Shown here piece after piece: positions 44,712 to 55,600 of a stretch of DNA of 64,000 bases. The notes under the pieces are model-generated. The model had not been told where the DNA came from. It did not search any database and worked only from the letters and a program-made list of their open reading frames with translations. Positions within the stretch are counted from its first letter, which is position 1. Each line of letters opens with the position of its first letter. The stretch covers positions 108,609 through 172,608 of the forward strand of contig JADJBL010000008.1 in NCBI GenBank assembly GCA_016703765.1. Direction: 5' to 3'. This DNA is from Saprospirales bacterium (GTDB lineage Bacteria; Bacteroidota; Bacteroidia; Chitinophagales; Saprospiraceae). The position numbers were made by a program, and so were the translations under genes.

Positions 44712-47700
44712 ATGAAAGTAACTTACGCGATCCTGTTTTTTTTACTGCCTTTCCCGGCTCTTTTTCTTTTACGGGATCGGCTGGAGCCGAAAAGCGAACC
44801 CATTCCGATCGAGACGCCGGTCGAGGAGGAAGCTTTTTGCCCGTGTACGGTCACCCAGGGAACCTTTTCCTCGCCTCTGCCCTTTCTCAGCGGCAATGTC
44901 CCTGTAGCTAACTTTTACGGATATGGAATCCCGGCCGGATCTTCCGCCAATACAGGCCTGGAGATCTCGGAAACCTTCGTGTTGATGCTGTACGAGGATA
45001 CCAGCACAGGAGAAGTCAGCGTGGTTTTTATCGCGGATATCATCAACGATGGGACGGGCGGCCAAATGGGGGTGACCTTTAACTGCATGCCGAGCGGATC
45101 TTTCATTGCGGTGGCTGACGACCCCGGAGAGCTAATAGGGAGCGCCCCGACCTTTACGGGAAATTTCAATTGGCAAGGCTGCTGCACGGATGGAGGCGCC
45201 ATCAGTGGAGTGGGCTGTGGCTACAGCTTTACTATCAACCCGAATATCATCAACGGGATCAACACCTTTGCCCTGGTGCATGGCACCCAGGCAAACCCCA
45301 CCTACATACCCATGCCAAACCTGAATTGCCCCATCACGATCAATTGCGGGGGCCCAGTTTGTTGTCTGGAGTCTTTTGAGTTTAGCGCGGTTACGCAAAA
45401 TGCGAGTTGTGCCAACTCTGCCAACGGATCGATTGACTTGAGCACCAATTGCGCCACCGCGCCTACATTTCAGTGGTCGAACGGCCAAACTACACAGGAT
45501 ATCAGCGGCCTGGTACCGGGCGTCTATTCCGTGACCATCACCTCCGACGGCTGCACCCAAACGGGAAACTACACCATTGGATTTAACTCGGCCGCCCCAA
45601 CGCCTGCCATCACAGGCCCGACTTCTTTCTGCGCCGGACAAACGGCGGTACTCGGAGTAAACGGCAGCTTCACTTCCTATTTGTGGTCAAACGGACAACA
45701 AACGCCTTCCATTGCCATTTCCAGCGGCGGGACCTATAGCGTGACAGTCACCAACGCGGCCGGGTGTTCAGGCTCTGCTTCCACCACGGTAACCATGAAT
45801 CCCAGTCCTACGCCGAATATCACGGGCCCGACCAGTGTTTGTTTCGGGCAACAAATTATGCTGAGCGCGGGGGCCGGATACTCGTCCTATATTTGGTCTA
45901 CCGGCGCGACGACCCCCGTCATTTTCGTCACCAACCCGGGAGGGTACTCCGTCACGGTGACAAACATCTTCGGCTGCCAGGGGGTTGATGTTGCGGTCGT
46001 ACAGCCGCTTTTGGGGCCGGTGCCCAACATTACCGGGCCTAGCAGCACCTGCGAGGGGCAGGCCATCACCCTCGGCGCAGGGGGTGTATTTTCGGGATAC
46101 AACTGGTCTACCGGCGCCGCCACTCCGACCATCAATGTGAGTTCGCCGGGAACATATAGTATTACTGTTACGGCAAGCAACGGGTGCACGGGCAGCGATG
46201 CCACCACGATTACGGAAAACCCGGCAGACAGCGTATTCACCTACATCACCAGTTGCAACCCGCAGGACACAGGGGTGTTCACCCAAACGATTTCCAACCA
46301 GTTCGGCTGCGACAGCGTACTTATTCAAACCGTCAGTTATTCGGAGTCGGATACGACCTTGATTTTCAGCGGCAGTTGTCAGCTGCAAGATACCGGCGTC
46401 GTTTCCCAGACTTTCACCAACCAGTTTGGCTGTGACAGCCTGGTGATCGAAACCGTAAGCCTACTTCCATCTGATACCCTGTTTTTGTCTTCAGGAAGCT
46501 GCAATCCACAGGATACCGGTTCATTCATTTTTAATTACATAAATCAATACGGCTGCGACAGCGTGGAGTTTGAAACAGTGAGCCTGTTGCCTACAGATAG
46601 CGTTTTCCTTTTCAGCACCGATTGTCATCCTCAGGATACAGGCGTATTTGTACAAACCTTTCTCAACCAATTCGGCTGCGACAGCGTGGAAATTTCCACC
46701 GTCAGCTTCAGCGAAGCGGATACCACCTATATTTTCAGCGCCAGTTGCAATCCACTTGACACGGGTATTTATGTCCAAACCATCCTCGACCAGGGTGCTT
46801 GCGACAGCATCGTGATCGATACCCGCAGCCTGCTGCCCTCCGACACGGTGTTTCTTTTCAGCGCCAGTTGTGTGCCGCAGGATACAGGGCTGTTTTACAA
46901 CTCTTTTATCAACCAGTTCGGCTGCGACAGCACTACCATCGAAGCGGTCACGCTACTGTTGTCGGATAGCACCTACCTGTTCAGCGAAAGCTGCAACCCG
47001 CTGGATACAGGGGTCTTTGTATCGACCCTGATCAATCAGAACGGCTGCGACAGCGTGCTGATCCTTTCGGTCGGCTTCAACGAATCCGATACGACCTACC
47101 TGTTTAGCCAGAGCTGTTTCCCTCAGGACACCGGCATTTTCCTTACCTCACTGACCAACCAATTCGGGTGCGACAGCACGGTGTTTGAAGCGGTGAGCCT
47201 TCTTCCGACAGATACCTTGTATTTGACGAGCGCGAGTTGTTTTCCGCAGGACACGGGCTTGTTTGTGTTTAATTACACCAACCAGTACGGCTGCGATAGT
47301 ATAGAGATTGAAGCGGTGAACCTTCTTCCGACGGATACGGTGTATTTGACGAGTGCGAGTTGTTTTCCGCAGGACACGGGTTTGTTTGTGTTTAATTACA
47401 CCAACCAGTACGGCTGCGATAGTATAGAGATTGAAGCGGTGAACCTTCTTCCGACGGATACGGTGTATTTGACGAGTGCGAGTTGTTTTCCACAGGATAC
47501 GGGGCTGTTCGTTTTCAATTACACAAATCAATACGGCTGCGATAGTACAGAGATCGAGACGGTGAGCCTTCTTCCGACGGATACGGTGTATCTGACGAGC
47601 GCGAGTTGTTTTCCCCAGGACACGGGGATGTTCGTGTTCAATTATACCAACCAATACGGCTGCGATAGTACAGAGATCGAGACGGTGAGCCTGCTTCCGA

Positions 47701-49478
47701 CGGATACAATGTACTTGACGAGCGCGAGCTGTTTTCCACAAGACACGGGCTTATTTGTGTTTAACTACACCAATCAATATGGCTGCGATAGTATAGAGAT
47801 TGAGACGGTGAGCCTACTTCCGACGGATACGGTGTATTTGACGAGCGCGAGTTGTTTTCCACAGGACACGGGCTTTTTCGTGTTCAACTACACCAACCAA
47901 TACGGCTGCGATAGCATAGAGATCGAGACGGTGAGCCTGCTTCCGACGGACACGGTGTATTTGACGAGCGCGAGTTGTTTTCCACAAGACACCGGCCTTT
48001 TCGTGTTCAGCTACACCAACCAATACGGTTGCGATAGCATAGAGCTTGAGACGGTAAGCCTATTGCCGACGGATACGCTGTATTTTTTTGGGACCACCTG
48101 CGATCCGCTCGAGGTCGGGATTTATCCCTCTCTTTACACCAACCAGTATGGCTGCGACAGCCTGGAGGTCCTGGAGGTAACGTTGCTTCCCCTTGATTCC
48201 TGCGCTTTAACGGTGGGCGCCGAGCTGACCGATGCCTTTTGTTTTGGCAATAGCGATGGCAGCATCGCATTGAGCATCACGGGAGGCAATGTGCCGATAC
48301 AGTGCGACTGGGTTTCGCAGGACGGGACGCTCAGCGGAACCCTGAACCTGCTTCAGTTTGGAGATCTGCTCGTGATACAGGGATTGCCGGCCGGGACATA
48401 CACGGTTCATCTGACCGACCCGAACGGCTTGGAATGGGAGCAGGATTTTACGATCGACGAGCCTCCGCTGTTAACGGCGAGTATTGCTATTACTTCCGAC
48501 TATTTTGGGTATGACGTCAGTTGCGCCGGGGGAGCGGATGGGTCGATACTGGGTTCGGCGACAGGCGGAACCGGCCCCTATGGATATGCATGGAGTACGG
48601 GCCAAACCGGCCCCGCGCTGAACGGGCTGTCTGCCGGAACCTATTCGCTGACCGCAACCGATTCCAATGGCTGCACGGCTGTTGCGAACCAATTGCTCGA
48701 TGAGCCCGCGTCGCTCTCTGCGTCGCTGGAGGTCAAAAAGGCAGATTGCCTGGAGGGAAACCGGATAAGCGTAACAGCCGTAACAGGAGGCATACCGCCC
48801 TATCTAATCTCTATCGACGGCGGGCCTTTTAGCGGGCAGCTGCAATTCGACGATCTGGCTCCGGGTGCTCATGAAATAAGCATCGAAGATGCTGTAGCCT
48901 GTGCCTGGTCCCAGGATATTCAGCTTCCCGAACTGCCTGTTTATTGGGCCGATTTGGGCCCTGACACTAGTATCCTGCTCGGCGAAAGTGCGACTATATT
49001 TTTAGAGACCAACCTGGCGCCAATCGACACCATAATTTGGGATCCCTTGCCCACGGACGTTTCCTGCAACAATTGTTTTTCCATCCAGGTGGCGCCGATT
49101 CAGTCTGAGGGGTATTCGGTTTTTGTGCGAGATACGAGTGGGTGCGAGGCGACGGACACTATTTTCATAGGCGTATACCGCGAAAAGGATTTTTTTGTGC
49201 CCAACGTAATCAGCCCCAACTTCGACGGCATCAACGATAAATTTGTGGTGTATGCGGGTCGATCCGTACGGCAGATTCAGGAGATGGTGATCTTCGATCG
49301 CTGGGGAGGCACGGTATTCCGTCAAACGAATTTTCCACCCAACGATCCGGCGTATGGATGGGACGGCCGCCGGGACGAGGTTCCGGTCACGGAAGGGGTC
49401 TACGTCTACCAGTTTGTGGTCGAATACGTGGATGGGCTGACCTTGTTGGTGGCAGGGGATGTGGCGGTGGTGAGGTAA
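44712..49478 (+). CDS. Giant repeat adhesin-like protein with gliding-motility-associated (T9SS type B) C-terminus
   Basis: The ATG at 44712 (MKVTYAILFFLLPFPALFLL) starts a 1589-residue secreted protein. After a roughly 220-residue N-terminal domain come one SprB-like repeat (NGSIDLSTNCATAPTFQWSNG) and three Ig/PKD-like repeats (ITGPTSVCFGQQIMLSAG). Then follow sixteen 41-residue units at 46227-48194, each with an SC..QDTG motif and NQyGCDS. Two more SprB-like repeats come next. The C-terminus is the CHU_C domain: VPNVISPNFDGINDKFVVY, then YGWDGR and VYVYQFVVEY, a type B sorting signal. A role in adhesion or gliding is inferred from SprB-like repeats. Units 9-15 are nearly identical in DNA, so copy number may vary or be mis-assembled. 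Confidence 0.92.
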   Translation: MKVTYAILFFLLPFPALFLLRDRLEPKSEPIPIETPVEEEAFCPCTVTQGTFSSPLPFLSGNVPVANFYGYGIPAGSSANTGLEISETFVLMLYEDTSTGEVSVVFIADIINDGTGGQMGVTFNCMPSGSFIAVADDPGELIGSAPTFTGNFNWQGCCTDGGAISGVGCGYSFTINPNIINGINTFALVHGTQANPTYIPMPNLNCPITINCGGPVCCLESFEFSAVTQNASCANSANGSIDLSTNCATAPTFQWSNGQTTQDISGLVPGVYSVTITSDGCTQTGNYTIGFNSAAPTPAITGPTSFCAGQTAVLGVNGSFTSYLWSNGQQTPSIAISSGGTYSVTVTNAAGCSGSASTTVTMNPSPTPNITGPTSVCFGQQIMLSAGAGYSSYIWSTGATTPVIFVTNPGGYSVTVTNIFGCQGVDVAVVQPLLGPVPNITGPSSTCEGQAITLGAGGVFSGYNWSTGAATPTINVSSPGTYSITVTASNGCTGSDATTITENPADSVFTYITSCNPQDTGVFTQTISNQFGCDSVLIQTVSYSESDTTLIFSGSCQLQDTGVVSQTFTNQFGCDSLVIETVSLLPSDTLFLSSGSCNPQDTGSFIFNYINQYGCDSVEFETVSLLPTDSVFLFSTDCHPQDTGVFVQTFLNQFGCDSVEISTVSFSEADTTYIFSASCNPLDTGIYVQTILDQGACDSIVIDTRSLLPSDTVFLFSASCVPQDTGLFYNSFINQFGCDSTTIEAVTLLLSDSTYLFSESCNPLDTGVFVSTLINQNGCDSVLILSVGFNESDTTYLFSQSCFPQDTGIFLTSLTNQFGCDSTVFEAVSLLPTDTLYLTSASCFPQDTGLFVFNYTNQYGCDSIEIEAVNLLPTDTVYLTSASCFPQDTGLFVFNYTNQYGCDSIEIEAVNLLPTDTVYLTSASCFPQDTGLFVFNYTNQYGCDSTEIETVSLLPTDTVYLTSASCFPQDTGMFVFNYTNQYGCDSTEIETVSLLPTDTMYLTSASCFPQDTGLFVFNYTNQYGCDSIEIETVSLLPTDTVYLTSASCFPQDTGFFVFNYTNQYGCDSIEIETVSLLPTDTVYLTSASCFPQDTGLFVFSYTNQYGCDSIELETVSLLPTDTLYFFGTTCDPLEVGIYPSLYTNQYGCDSLEVLEVTLLPLDSCALTVGAELTDAFCFGNSDGSIALSITGGNVPIQCDWVSQDGTLSGTLNLLQFGDLLVIQGLPAGTYTVHLTDPNGLEWEQDFTIDEPPLLTASIAITSDYFGYDVSCAGGADGSILGSATGGTGPYGYAWSTGQTGPALNGLSAGTYSLTATDSNGCTAVANQLLDEPASLSASLEVKKADCLEGNRISVTAVTGGIPPYLISIDGGPFSGQLQFDDLAPGAHEISIEDAVACAWSQDIQLPELPVYWADLGPDTSILLGESATIFLETNLAPIDTIIWDPLPTDVSCNNCFSIQVAPIQSEGYSVFVRDTSGCEATDTIFIGVYREKDFFVPNVISPNFDGINDKFVVYAGRSVRQIQEMVIFDRWGGTVFRQTNFPPNDPAYGWDGRRDEVPVTEGVYVYQFVVEYVDGLTLLVAGDVAVVR
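46227..48194 (+). repeat. Sixteen tandem 123-base (41-residue) repeats within the adhesin gene
   Basis: Sixteen uninterrupted units of exactly 123 bases (16 x 123 = 1968). The protein consensus is DTVYLTSASCFPQDTGLFVF followed by NYTNQYGCDSIEIETVSLLPT. Two cysteines per unit are invariant, suggesting one disulphide per repeat. Units 9-15 (47211-48071) differ by only a few residues, while units 1-8 and 16 are diverged. This is the pattern of recent expansion at one end. Confidence 0.95.
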
Positions 49479-49481
49479 TAG

Positions 49482-49521
49482 AACAAAGGGCGTCCACCCG
49501 CTCAGGCGGACGCCCTTTGTT
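49482..49521. terminator. Bidirectional intrinsic terminator
   Basis: Arms AACAAAGGGCGTCC and GGACGCCCTTTGTT are perfect complements, and the stem extends inward past one mismatch (CC/GG). The outer edges are A- and T-rich. It lies 3 bases after the adhesin stop and at the stop of the convergent T9SS gene. Confidence 0.9.
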
Positions 49522-50667
49522 TTACTGTTTCATAAACCTCAGCACGGAAATCCCTTCCTCTGTATGGATTTTTGCGACATAAAGCCCTGGTGTCAAAGCG
49601 GATACATCGAGCTCCCCGCTCCGGGTGTTTGAATAGCTTTTGGCAAACGCATTTTTCCCCTGAATGTCAAAAATAGCCACTTCCAGGGACTGCACAGTCC
49701 GGGGCAGCTCGATCCGGAGCTGATGGCTCACCGGATTGGGAGAAAGCCGGATCGCCTGCCCTTCAGCCTTTTCTGAAACGCCGTTTATGGTCACATTAAA
49801 ACAAGCCGAAGTATCCTGGCAATTATTCCCTGCGGTCACGATTACCGCATAGCTACCGGTGGCGGTTGGCTTAAAAACAGCGCCGGTTTCTCCTTCGATG
49901 GGCAGGCTATCGGCGCAGTCGATCCATTGAAAACTGCTGCCGGACGCATTGGCCGTCAAGGTGGCCCCATCCTGCATTACCGATAGATCGAGAGCCGTAA
50001 CCTCTAATGTAGTTGTGACCAGGCTGTCGCAGCCGTTGATAGCCAGGAAATGGCTGACATGCGTTATCGGGGCCTGAATATTGTTTTCCGTAGTCCCGTC
50101 GGGAAAGGTGTAATTGTCGCCGGCGCAGACGGAGTCAGATTCGGCGCTATTGTAATTTGGACAGTTTTGGATGTGCAGGTAATAATTCCCTTCCAATAAA
50201 GTGGGGGCTGGGAGGACTAGTGGGACGGTAACAAGAGAACTTATATTACCGGTGAAGTACAGGTCATGAATGCCGACTTCAAAACCGCCGGCTGTTCCAG
50301 AAATCACGATACATCCAGGCGTATTGGCATTGAATAAACAATTCGGCGGGTTGCAATCGTAATTCATAGAAGGCGGTAGCCCGATGATAGCGTTTTGCGG
50401 AGCTAGAATCCAGGCATACAGTGGAAATGACTGGCCCTGGTAAATGAAGGTCGGAGGGACATTGATATGAAGGACGGTTTCAAACGAAATGCCTACGAGA
50501 GCCGTGTCGGCAATGCCTCCCTGCGGAAAGTCGGGAGTGTAGGGTTCGGGATAAATAAAAGCCGCATCCGGAGGAAAGGGATTGAGCGGCGTGCAGACCT
50601 GAGCAAAAAGGGCGCTCTGGAACAAGAAGGCCAGGCCGGTACAGAGGGTGGTAGTTCTAATTTTCAT
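49522..50667 (-). CDS. T9SS type A sorting-domain protein of unknown function
   Basis: 381 residues with a signal peptide (MKIRTTTLCTGLAFLFQSALFAQ). The mature part has a Cys-rich beta region (PSMNYDCNPPNCLFNAN and GCIVISGTAGGFEVG) and an Ig-like repeat with SDSVCAGDNYTFPDG and GSYAVIVTAGNNCQD. The C-terminus is a T9SS type A domain (LSPNPVSHQLRIELP, then GLYVAKIHTEEGISVLRF). Its last 13 residues closely resemble those of the next gene. It probably works at the surface or in the medium; no enzyme motif was found. It is convergent with the adhesin across a strong terminator. Confidence 0.85.
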   Translation of the reverse strand: MKIRTTTLCTGLAFLFQSALFAQVCTPLNPFPPDAAFIYPEPYTPDFPQGGIADTALVGISFETVLHINVPPTFIYQGQSFPLYAWILAPQNAIIGLPPSMNYDCNPPNCLFNANTPGCIVISGTAGGFEVGIHDLYFTGNISSLVTVPLVLPAPTLLEGNYYLHIQNCPNYNSAESDSVCAGDNYTFPDGTTENNIQAPITHVSHFLAINGCDSLVTTTLEVTALDLSVMQDGATLTANASGSSFQWIDCADSLPIEGETGAVFKPTATGSYAVIVTAGNNCQDTSACFNVTINGVSEKAEGQAIRLSPNPVSHQLRIELPRTVQSLEVAIFDIQGKNAFAKSYSNTRSGELDVSALTPGLYVAKIHTEEGISVLRFMKQ

Positions 50668-50698
50668 AATAAAGTTGGGTTAGAAACGCTGTTTGTTA

Positions 50699-52486
50699 CT
50701 ACATCTTTAAAAACTTCTGCACCGACATCCCCTCCTCCGTCCAAAAGCGGAGCACATACAGCCCGGCTGAAAGCCCCTTCAGGTCGATTGTAAGCGACTG
50801 TTCTCCCGCGCTAAAATGCCGGTTGAATACTTGCACCGGCTTCCCGGTCAGGTCCAGGATTTCAATACTGGAATGGGTGGAGCGTTCCGCAAAAAACTCC
50901 AGGGAAATGCTTCCTGTGGCTGGATTGGGAAACAAGCTCAGGTTGGAAACGATTGGATCGTAAATCCCCGAAATTTCATCGCAGGACAGACTTTTGCGCA
51001 CCTGTCCGCGGATTTCTCCATTCGGAAAATCTTCGGTCAGGATATTAAGGCAGGTATTATCGGATTGGAGTTTGACCACGAAGTTGCCATCGACCTCAAA
51101 TTGACCGGAGCCAAAAGGGTTGGGTAAAAACAAAGGCGCCAGCAGGGACCCGTTCGCGCCGAAGGCGGCCTCTTGCAGTTGAGCTCCCGTCGCAGGTCCG
51201 CTGAGTCCGTCCACGATGTAGCGATAGAGCAGATGGGTGTTGAGATAATCGACAGAGATCACAGCCGCGCCCACGGCATCCGAACCCGAAGGGGGAACTT
51301 CCTGATCTCCGCAGAGATCGAATGTGAAACACTGTCGGAGCATGGGCTGCAAATTGCAGCGAATCTCCCCGTCGGGATTGGCATTGGTGCTGATATTCAC
51401 ATACCCTTCGCCGTTGAGAATTTTGACCGCCTCGTCGAGACTCAGCTGGATGGCGCCGAAGTAGAAATTCGGAAGACTGGAAGGCGACATAAAACCGATG
51501 ATGGGCCCGGTGGTACTAGGCGCCCCGAGATGAATATTGGCGTTATTGGGTGTCAGGCCGGTGACCTCGACGAAATAATGGAGGGAATCCAGATCGGAAG
51601 AGAGCTTGGCTACTGCCAGGCCCTGTGCATTGGTGCCGACCGGCGGATTCACCTGGTCGCCGTTGAGAAAGCCTTCGAAGGAAACGGGGCGGAGCGGCCC
51701 GATCTGGCCTTTGATCTCGCCCGATGGATGTGCAGCTGTCTTTACATTCACGGCAAGCCCGAATGACTCCAGTTTGCTGGTAAAATCAGGTGGCACAGAC
51801 GTCAGGTCAATTTCACCGATCGAGGGGTTCGAGGCATTGAGCGAGAGGATGACCGGACCGGAGGTCCCGATCGGTGCGTCCATGATGTCGATGCCGGTGA
51901 CGGGTCCCGACAGGCCGTTCAGAATGATTTTGTACTGAGCTGAAAAGTCTGCCGGTTGGTAAAACAGGGAAAGGACCCCGCTTGCCTGAGTCGAGACGGA
52001 AGGCACTGCCTGTACCCCATCGAGATAGCCGATACGATGCTCGCCGGTTTCCACCTCTAATTGTCCGCGGATCTCTCCGTCGGGATGGGCGGCGGTATGG
52101 ACGTTCAGGTATAGCTTGTATTCAAGGCCTTTCTGGATGAAACCGGCCGGTGGGGCCAGGATAGCATGAAGCTCGTTGCCCGAGATGCTGTCGGTAAGGC
52201 CGAGGAATACCCCTCCGCTGACGCCCGGAAGTCCGTTGTGGATATGACAGCCCGTAATCGGGCCGCTGAGTCCGGAAAAGACTCCGTGAATCGTCAGGGT
52301 CTCCAGGTCGGGCGAGAGGTTGAAGGTAGCCAGGCCGCGCGCATCGGTCGTAACGGGAGGCGCCTCCTGCTGTCCGTTCATATTGGCTACGAAGACGATC
52401 CGGTTATTGACGTTGAATTGGGAAAAGGCAGAGCTGAGGAAGAGGCATAAAATGCCCGTCAGAAAGATTGGGTGGGTGGTTTTCAT
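50699..52486 (-). CDS. Four-CHRD-domain secreted protein with T9SS sorting domain
   Basis: The ATG at 52486 (MKTTHPIFLTGILCLFLSSAFSQ) gives 595 residues. Four CHRD-type domains can be seen by their repeated end motif HPDGEIRGQ: at HTAAHPDGEIRGQLEVE, KTAAHPSGEIKGQIG, TNANPDGEIRCNLQ and DFPNGEIRGQVRKS. Each begins with a GxQExPPV-like strand (GQQEAPPVTTDARG, GDQVNPPVGTNAQG, GDQEVPPSGSDAVG). The C-terminus is T9SS type A (LFPNPATGSISLEF, then GLYVLRFWTEEG). CHRD domains come from chordin; their bacterial function is not known. It is cotranscribed or adjacent (31 bases) to the previous T9SS gene. Confidence 0.9.
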   Translation of the reverse strand: MKTTHPIFLTGILCLFLSSAFSQFNVNNRIVFVANMNGQQEAPPVTTDARGLATFNLSPDLETLTIHGVFSGLSGPITGCHIHNGLPGVSGGVFLGLTDSISGNELHAILAPPAGFIQKGLEYKLYLNVHTAAHPDGEIRGQLEVETGEHRIGYLDGVQAVPSVSTQASGVLSLFYQPADFSAQYKIILNGLSGPVTGIDIMDAPIGTSGPVILSLNASNPSIGEIDLTSVPPDFTSKLESFGLAVNVKTAAHPSGEIKGQIGPLRPVSFEGFLNGDQVNPPVGTNAQGLAVAKLSSDLDSLHYFVEVTGLTPNNANIHLGAPSTTGPIIGFMSPSSLPNFYFGAIQLSLDEAVKILNGEGYVNISTNANPDGEIRCNLQPMLRQCFTFDLCGDQEVPPSGSDAVGAAVISVDYLNTHLLYRYIVDGLSGPATGAQLQEAAFGANGSLLAPLFLPNPFGSGQFEVDGNFVVKLQSDNTCLNILTEDFPNGEIRGQVRKSLSCDEISGIYDPIVSNLSLFPNPATGSISLEFFAERSTHSSIEILDLTGKPVQVFNRHFSAGEQSLTIDLKGLSAGLYVLRFWTEEGMSVQKFLKM

Positions 52487-52648
52487 AGTGGGTGGCGTTG
52501 GTTGGATTAAAGGTAGGGAATTTGTAAAAACAAGGTTAACCAAATGCCTCAGGATGTTCAGGCCTTTACAAATCCTTAATTAGCCATTTATAGATGCTTA
52601 ATACTGGGAGCGGATCTTTGGCGATTATTTCCTCAAAATCATCCGTTC

Positions 52649-55600
52649 ATGAATCTAACCTTACGCAACACGATCATGCACCTGTTTGTCCTGGCAGTTT
52701 TATCGCCTGCCGTTTATGGACAAACCCTCGTGCATTATTGGAACTTCAACGTCTCCACTGATGAGGCCGCTCTATTGGCTCCAACCCAGAGCATTTTGGC
52801 CGGGGCCTCCATCCTCCATATTCCCGGAGGGACAAGCGCCATTCAGACTACGAGCAACACCGGACAGGGGTTCGAAATCACCAATCCGAATGCTCGCAAT
52901 GGGGATGAGGCCCTCACCCATCTGCGGCTAAACAACCCTATCGGCGCTACGCTGGTAATCTCCCTGCCTACGACGGGGTATCAACAAATCGTTATACAAT
53001 ACGCCACCCGCCGCTCTGGCTCCGGCGCCGGAACCCAAAAAATCGAATACACGACAGATGGGGTCAATTTTGACAGCCTCACTGTTATTGCTCCGGTCGA
53101 CGGAAACCCCACGCTCCAAATCCTCGACTTTTCTGATGTTGCCGCTGCGGAAGACAACCCGGATTTCGCCGTCCGCATCACCTTTGAACAAGGAAGCGGA
53201 GGCCTGGTGGGCAACAACCGTTTTGACAACCTATCGCTCGACGCTTTTCCCACTTGGCGCGGATATTTTTCCTCCCACCCTAAGTTTTCAACCTGCCAAC
53301 GGTAGCGTAGACCTTTCTGTCGGAGTACAACCTACACTGACATTCAGCGAAGATATCCGACTCATCTCGGACGCACCCATCGCCAATGCAGATATTCCTT
53401 TGCTGGTCGAACTTCGCCTCGACGACGCAGCCGGATCCCCGGTTGCAATCAACAATAGCTTTATTACCGGCAATATATTCACGATCGTTCCCGATGCTCC
53501 TTTGGCAAACGGGCAAACCTACTACCTGGCTCTGAAAGAAAATGTGGTGGAAGACCTCTTTGACAACGCCATTGCGACCCTGCAGGCCATTTCCTTCACT
53601 ACCATTTCCCCGCAAACCGAGTTCATGCCAGGGGATATCGTCCCGGTGGCTTACCGGATGAACGCCGCAGGCGCCGAAGACGAGGTAGCGCTGCTCACAT
53701 TTGTCAACATCCTTCCGGGCACCCAGATCAGGATGACCGATGCGAAATACACGGATAACGTCCAGCCTCAATGCCCGGGTGGGATCGTCTGGACCTCCCC
53801 CAACCAAATCATACCTGCAGGAACGGTCATCTCGATCCAAAACGACGCAGGCATGGCCAGCCAGGGCACAGTGACGGGATCGACTTTCGGGCTTAGCTCG
53901 GGAGGAGATCAATTTATCGTATATACTGGAACCGCCGGCGCGCCTGAGCACATTACCGCCCTCAGCTCCAATGCCTGGGTTGTCGGTCCGCATACGGCTT
54001 GCGGGGGAAGTTTGTCAAAATTGCCTCCCACTCTTGCCGATGGGATCTCTTCGATCAACCTGAGCACAGCCTCCGGTAATACGGCCGGCAATACGGTCAA
54101 CGGATATTACGCGGGGCCGCAGACGGGCACGATCCAGGAGCTGCGCGCGGCCATTCTTGACCCGGCCAACTGGAACGGTATTGGAGCCGGCACACCTTCT
54201 CAGATTTGGCCTTCGTGGAGCTTCCCCGGCCCGCCTCAGGTGGTCGAGGCCACTGTCCTTTCATCCACTACGATCCAATTGGTTTTCAACCACGGGCTGG
54301 ATGAAACGTCCGCAAGCGATTTGGCCCACTATACCGGCATCGCCGACCTGGCCTCCGCAAGTCCGAGTTCCAACGGCGCCCTTGCCGATACGGTCCTCCT
54401 TTCCTATTCCACCCCCTTTGTGGTGGGCAATACCTATACCCTTTCGGTTTCCAACGTGGTGGATGACCTGGGATTGGAAATGGTTGGAACCTACGAATTC
54501 ACCTTTACTTATATTACCCAAATTGCATTTGCCAGCCGGTTCATCTCTGTTTCGGAAAACGGAGGAACGGTAAGCATCGAACTGCAAGTAGAAAACCCAT
54601 CGCCCGGGGCAACGGTCGACCTGGTTTTGAAAGGAGGAGTATTCAGCACGGCCTCGTCGGGCGATATCACCCTTGCCCCTGTGACCACCCTCGACCTGAG
54701 CGGCAGCCTTTCCATTTCTATCGATATTCCCGTCGTGGACGATATGGAGGAAGAACAGGACGAATACTTTGTTCTTGCATTGGAAAATGCCATCGGAGTC
54801 GTTTTGGAGGGCAACCCTTTCTTCACCGTGTATATCCGGGACAACGACCGCAAAGCGCCGGAAGCTTCCCGGGAAATCGAGCTCGAATTTGTAAGCCGTT
54901 ACACCGTGCCTAACCCAAGTGAGGAAGCAGGCCTGGCGGAAATCGTTGCCTACGATCCCGCATCCCAGCACCTGTTTGCGATCAGCACGGGTTTGAAGGC
55001 CTTTGATATCATCGATTTCTCCAATCCTGCCATGCCGGCGCAAATTCAGCAGGTGGATGTTTCCACATACGGCGGAGGGATTACCAGCATAGCGGTGAAA
55101 AACGGCTTGGTGGCGGTTTGCGTTCCCGGAATCAACAACGAACAGGAAAACGGCGCCGTCGTTTTCTTCGATGCCGATGGCGTTTTCAAAACACCGTTTC
55201 AGTTGGCGCCCTTCCGGACATGATCGTCTTTTCACCGGATGGAAACCTCGTCCTCACCGCCAATGAAGGCCAACCCAACGACGCTTACACCATCGACCCC
55301 GAAGGCTCCGTCAGCGTGATCGATATCAGCGGCGGCATTGCAGGGCTTTCTCAGGCAAATGTGACCACGGTTGACTTCAGCGCTTTTAACAGCCAGGTCG
55401 CCGCGTTGAAAGCAGCCGGGGTGCGCTTCCTGTTTGAGGCCAGTTCAGCTGCACAGGATTTCGAACCCGAATACGTCACAATTTCACCCGATGGTTTGAA
55501 GGCATGGGTCACTTTGCAGGAGAACAATGCGATCGCAGAACTCGATCTGGTCAATTTGAGCTTCACTGGCATTTGGCCTCTCGGTACCAAAGACTACAAT

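Noticed and set aside
47211..48071. Regular DNA repeats that could suggest a CRISPR array
   Set aside because: Units are 123 bases, contiguous, without spacers, and stay in one protein frame. They are coding repeats.
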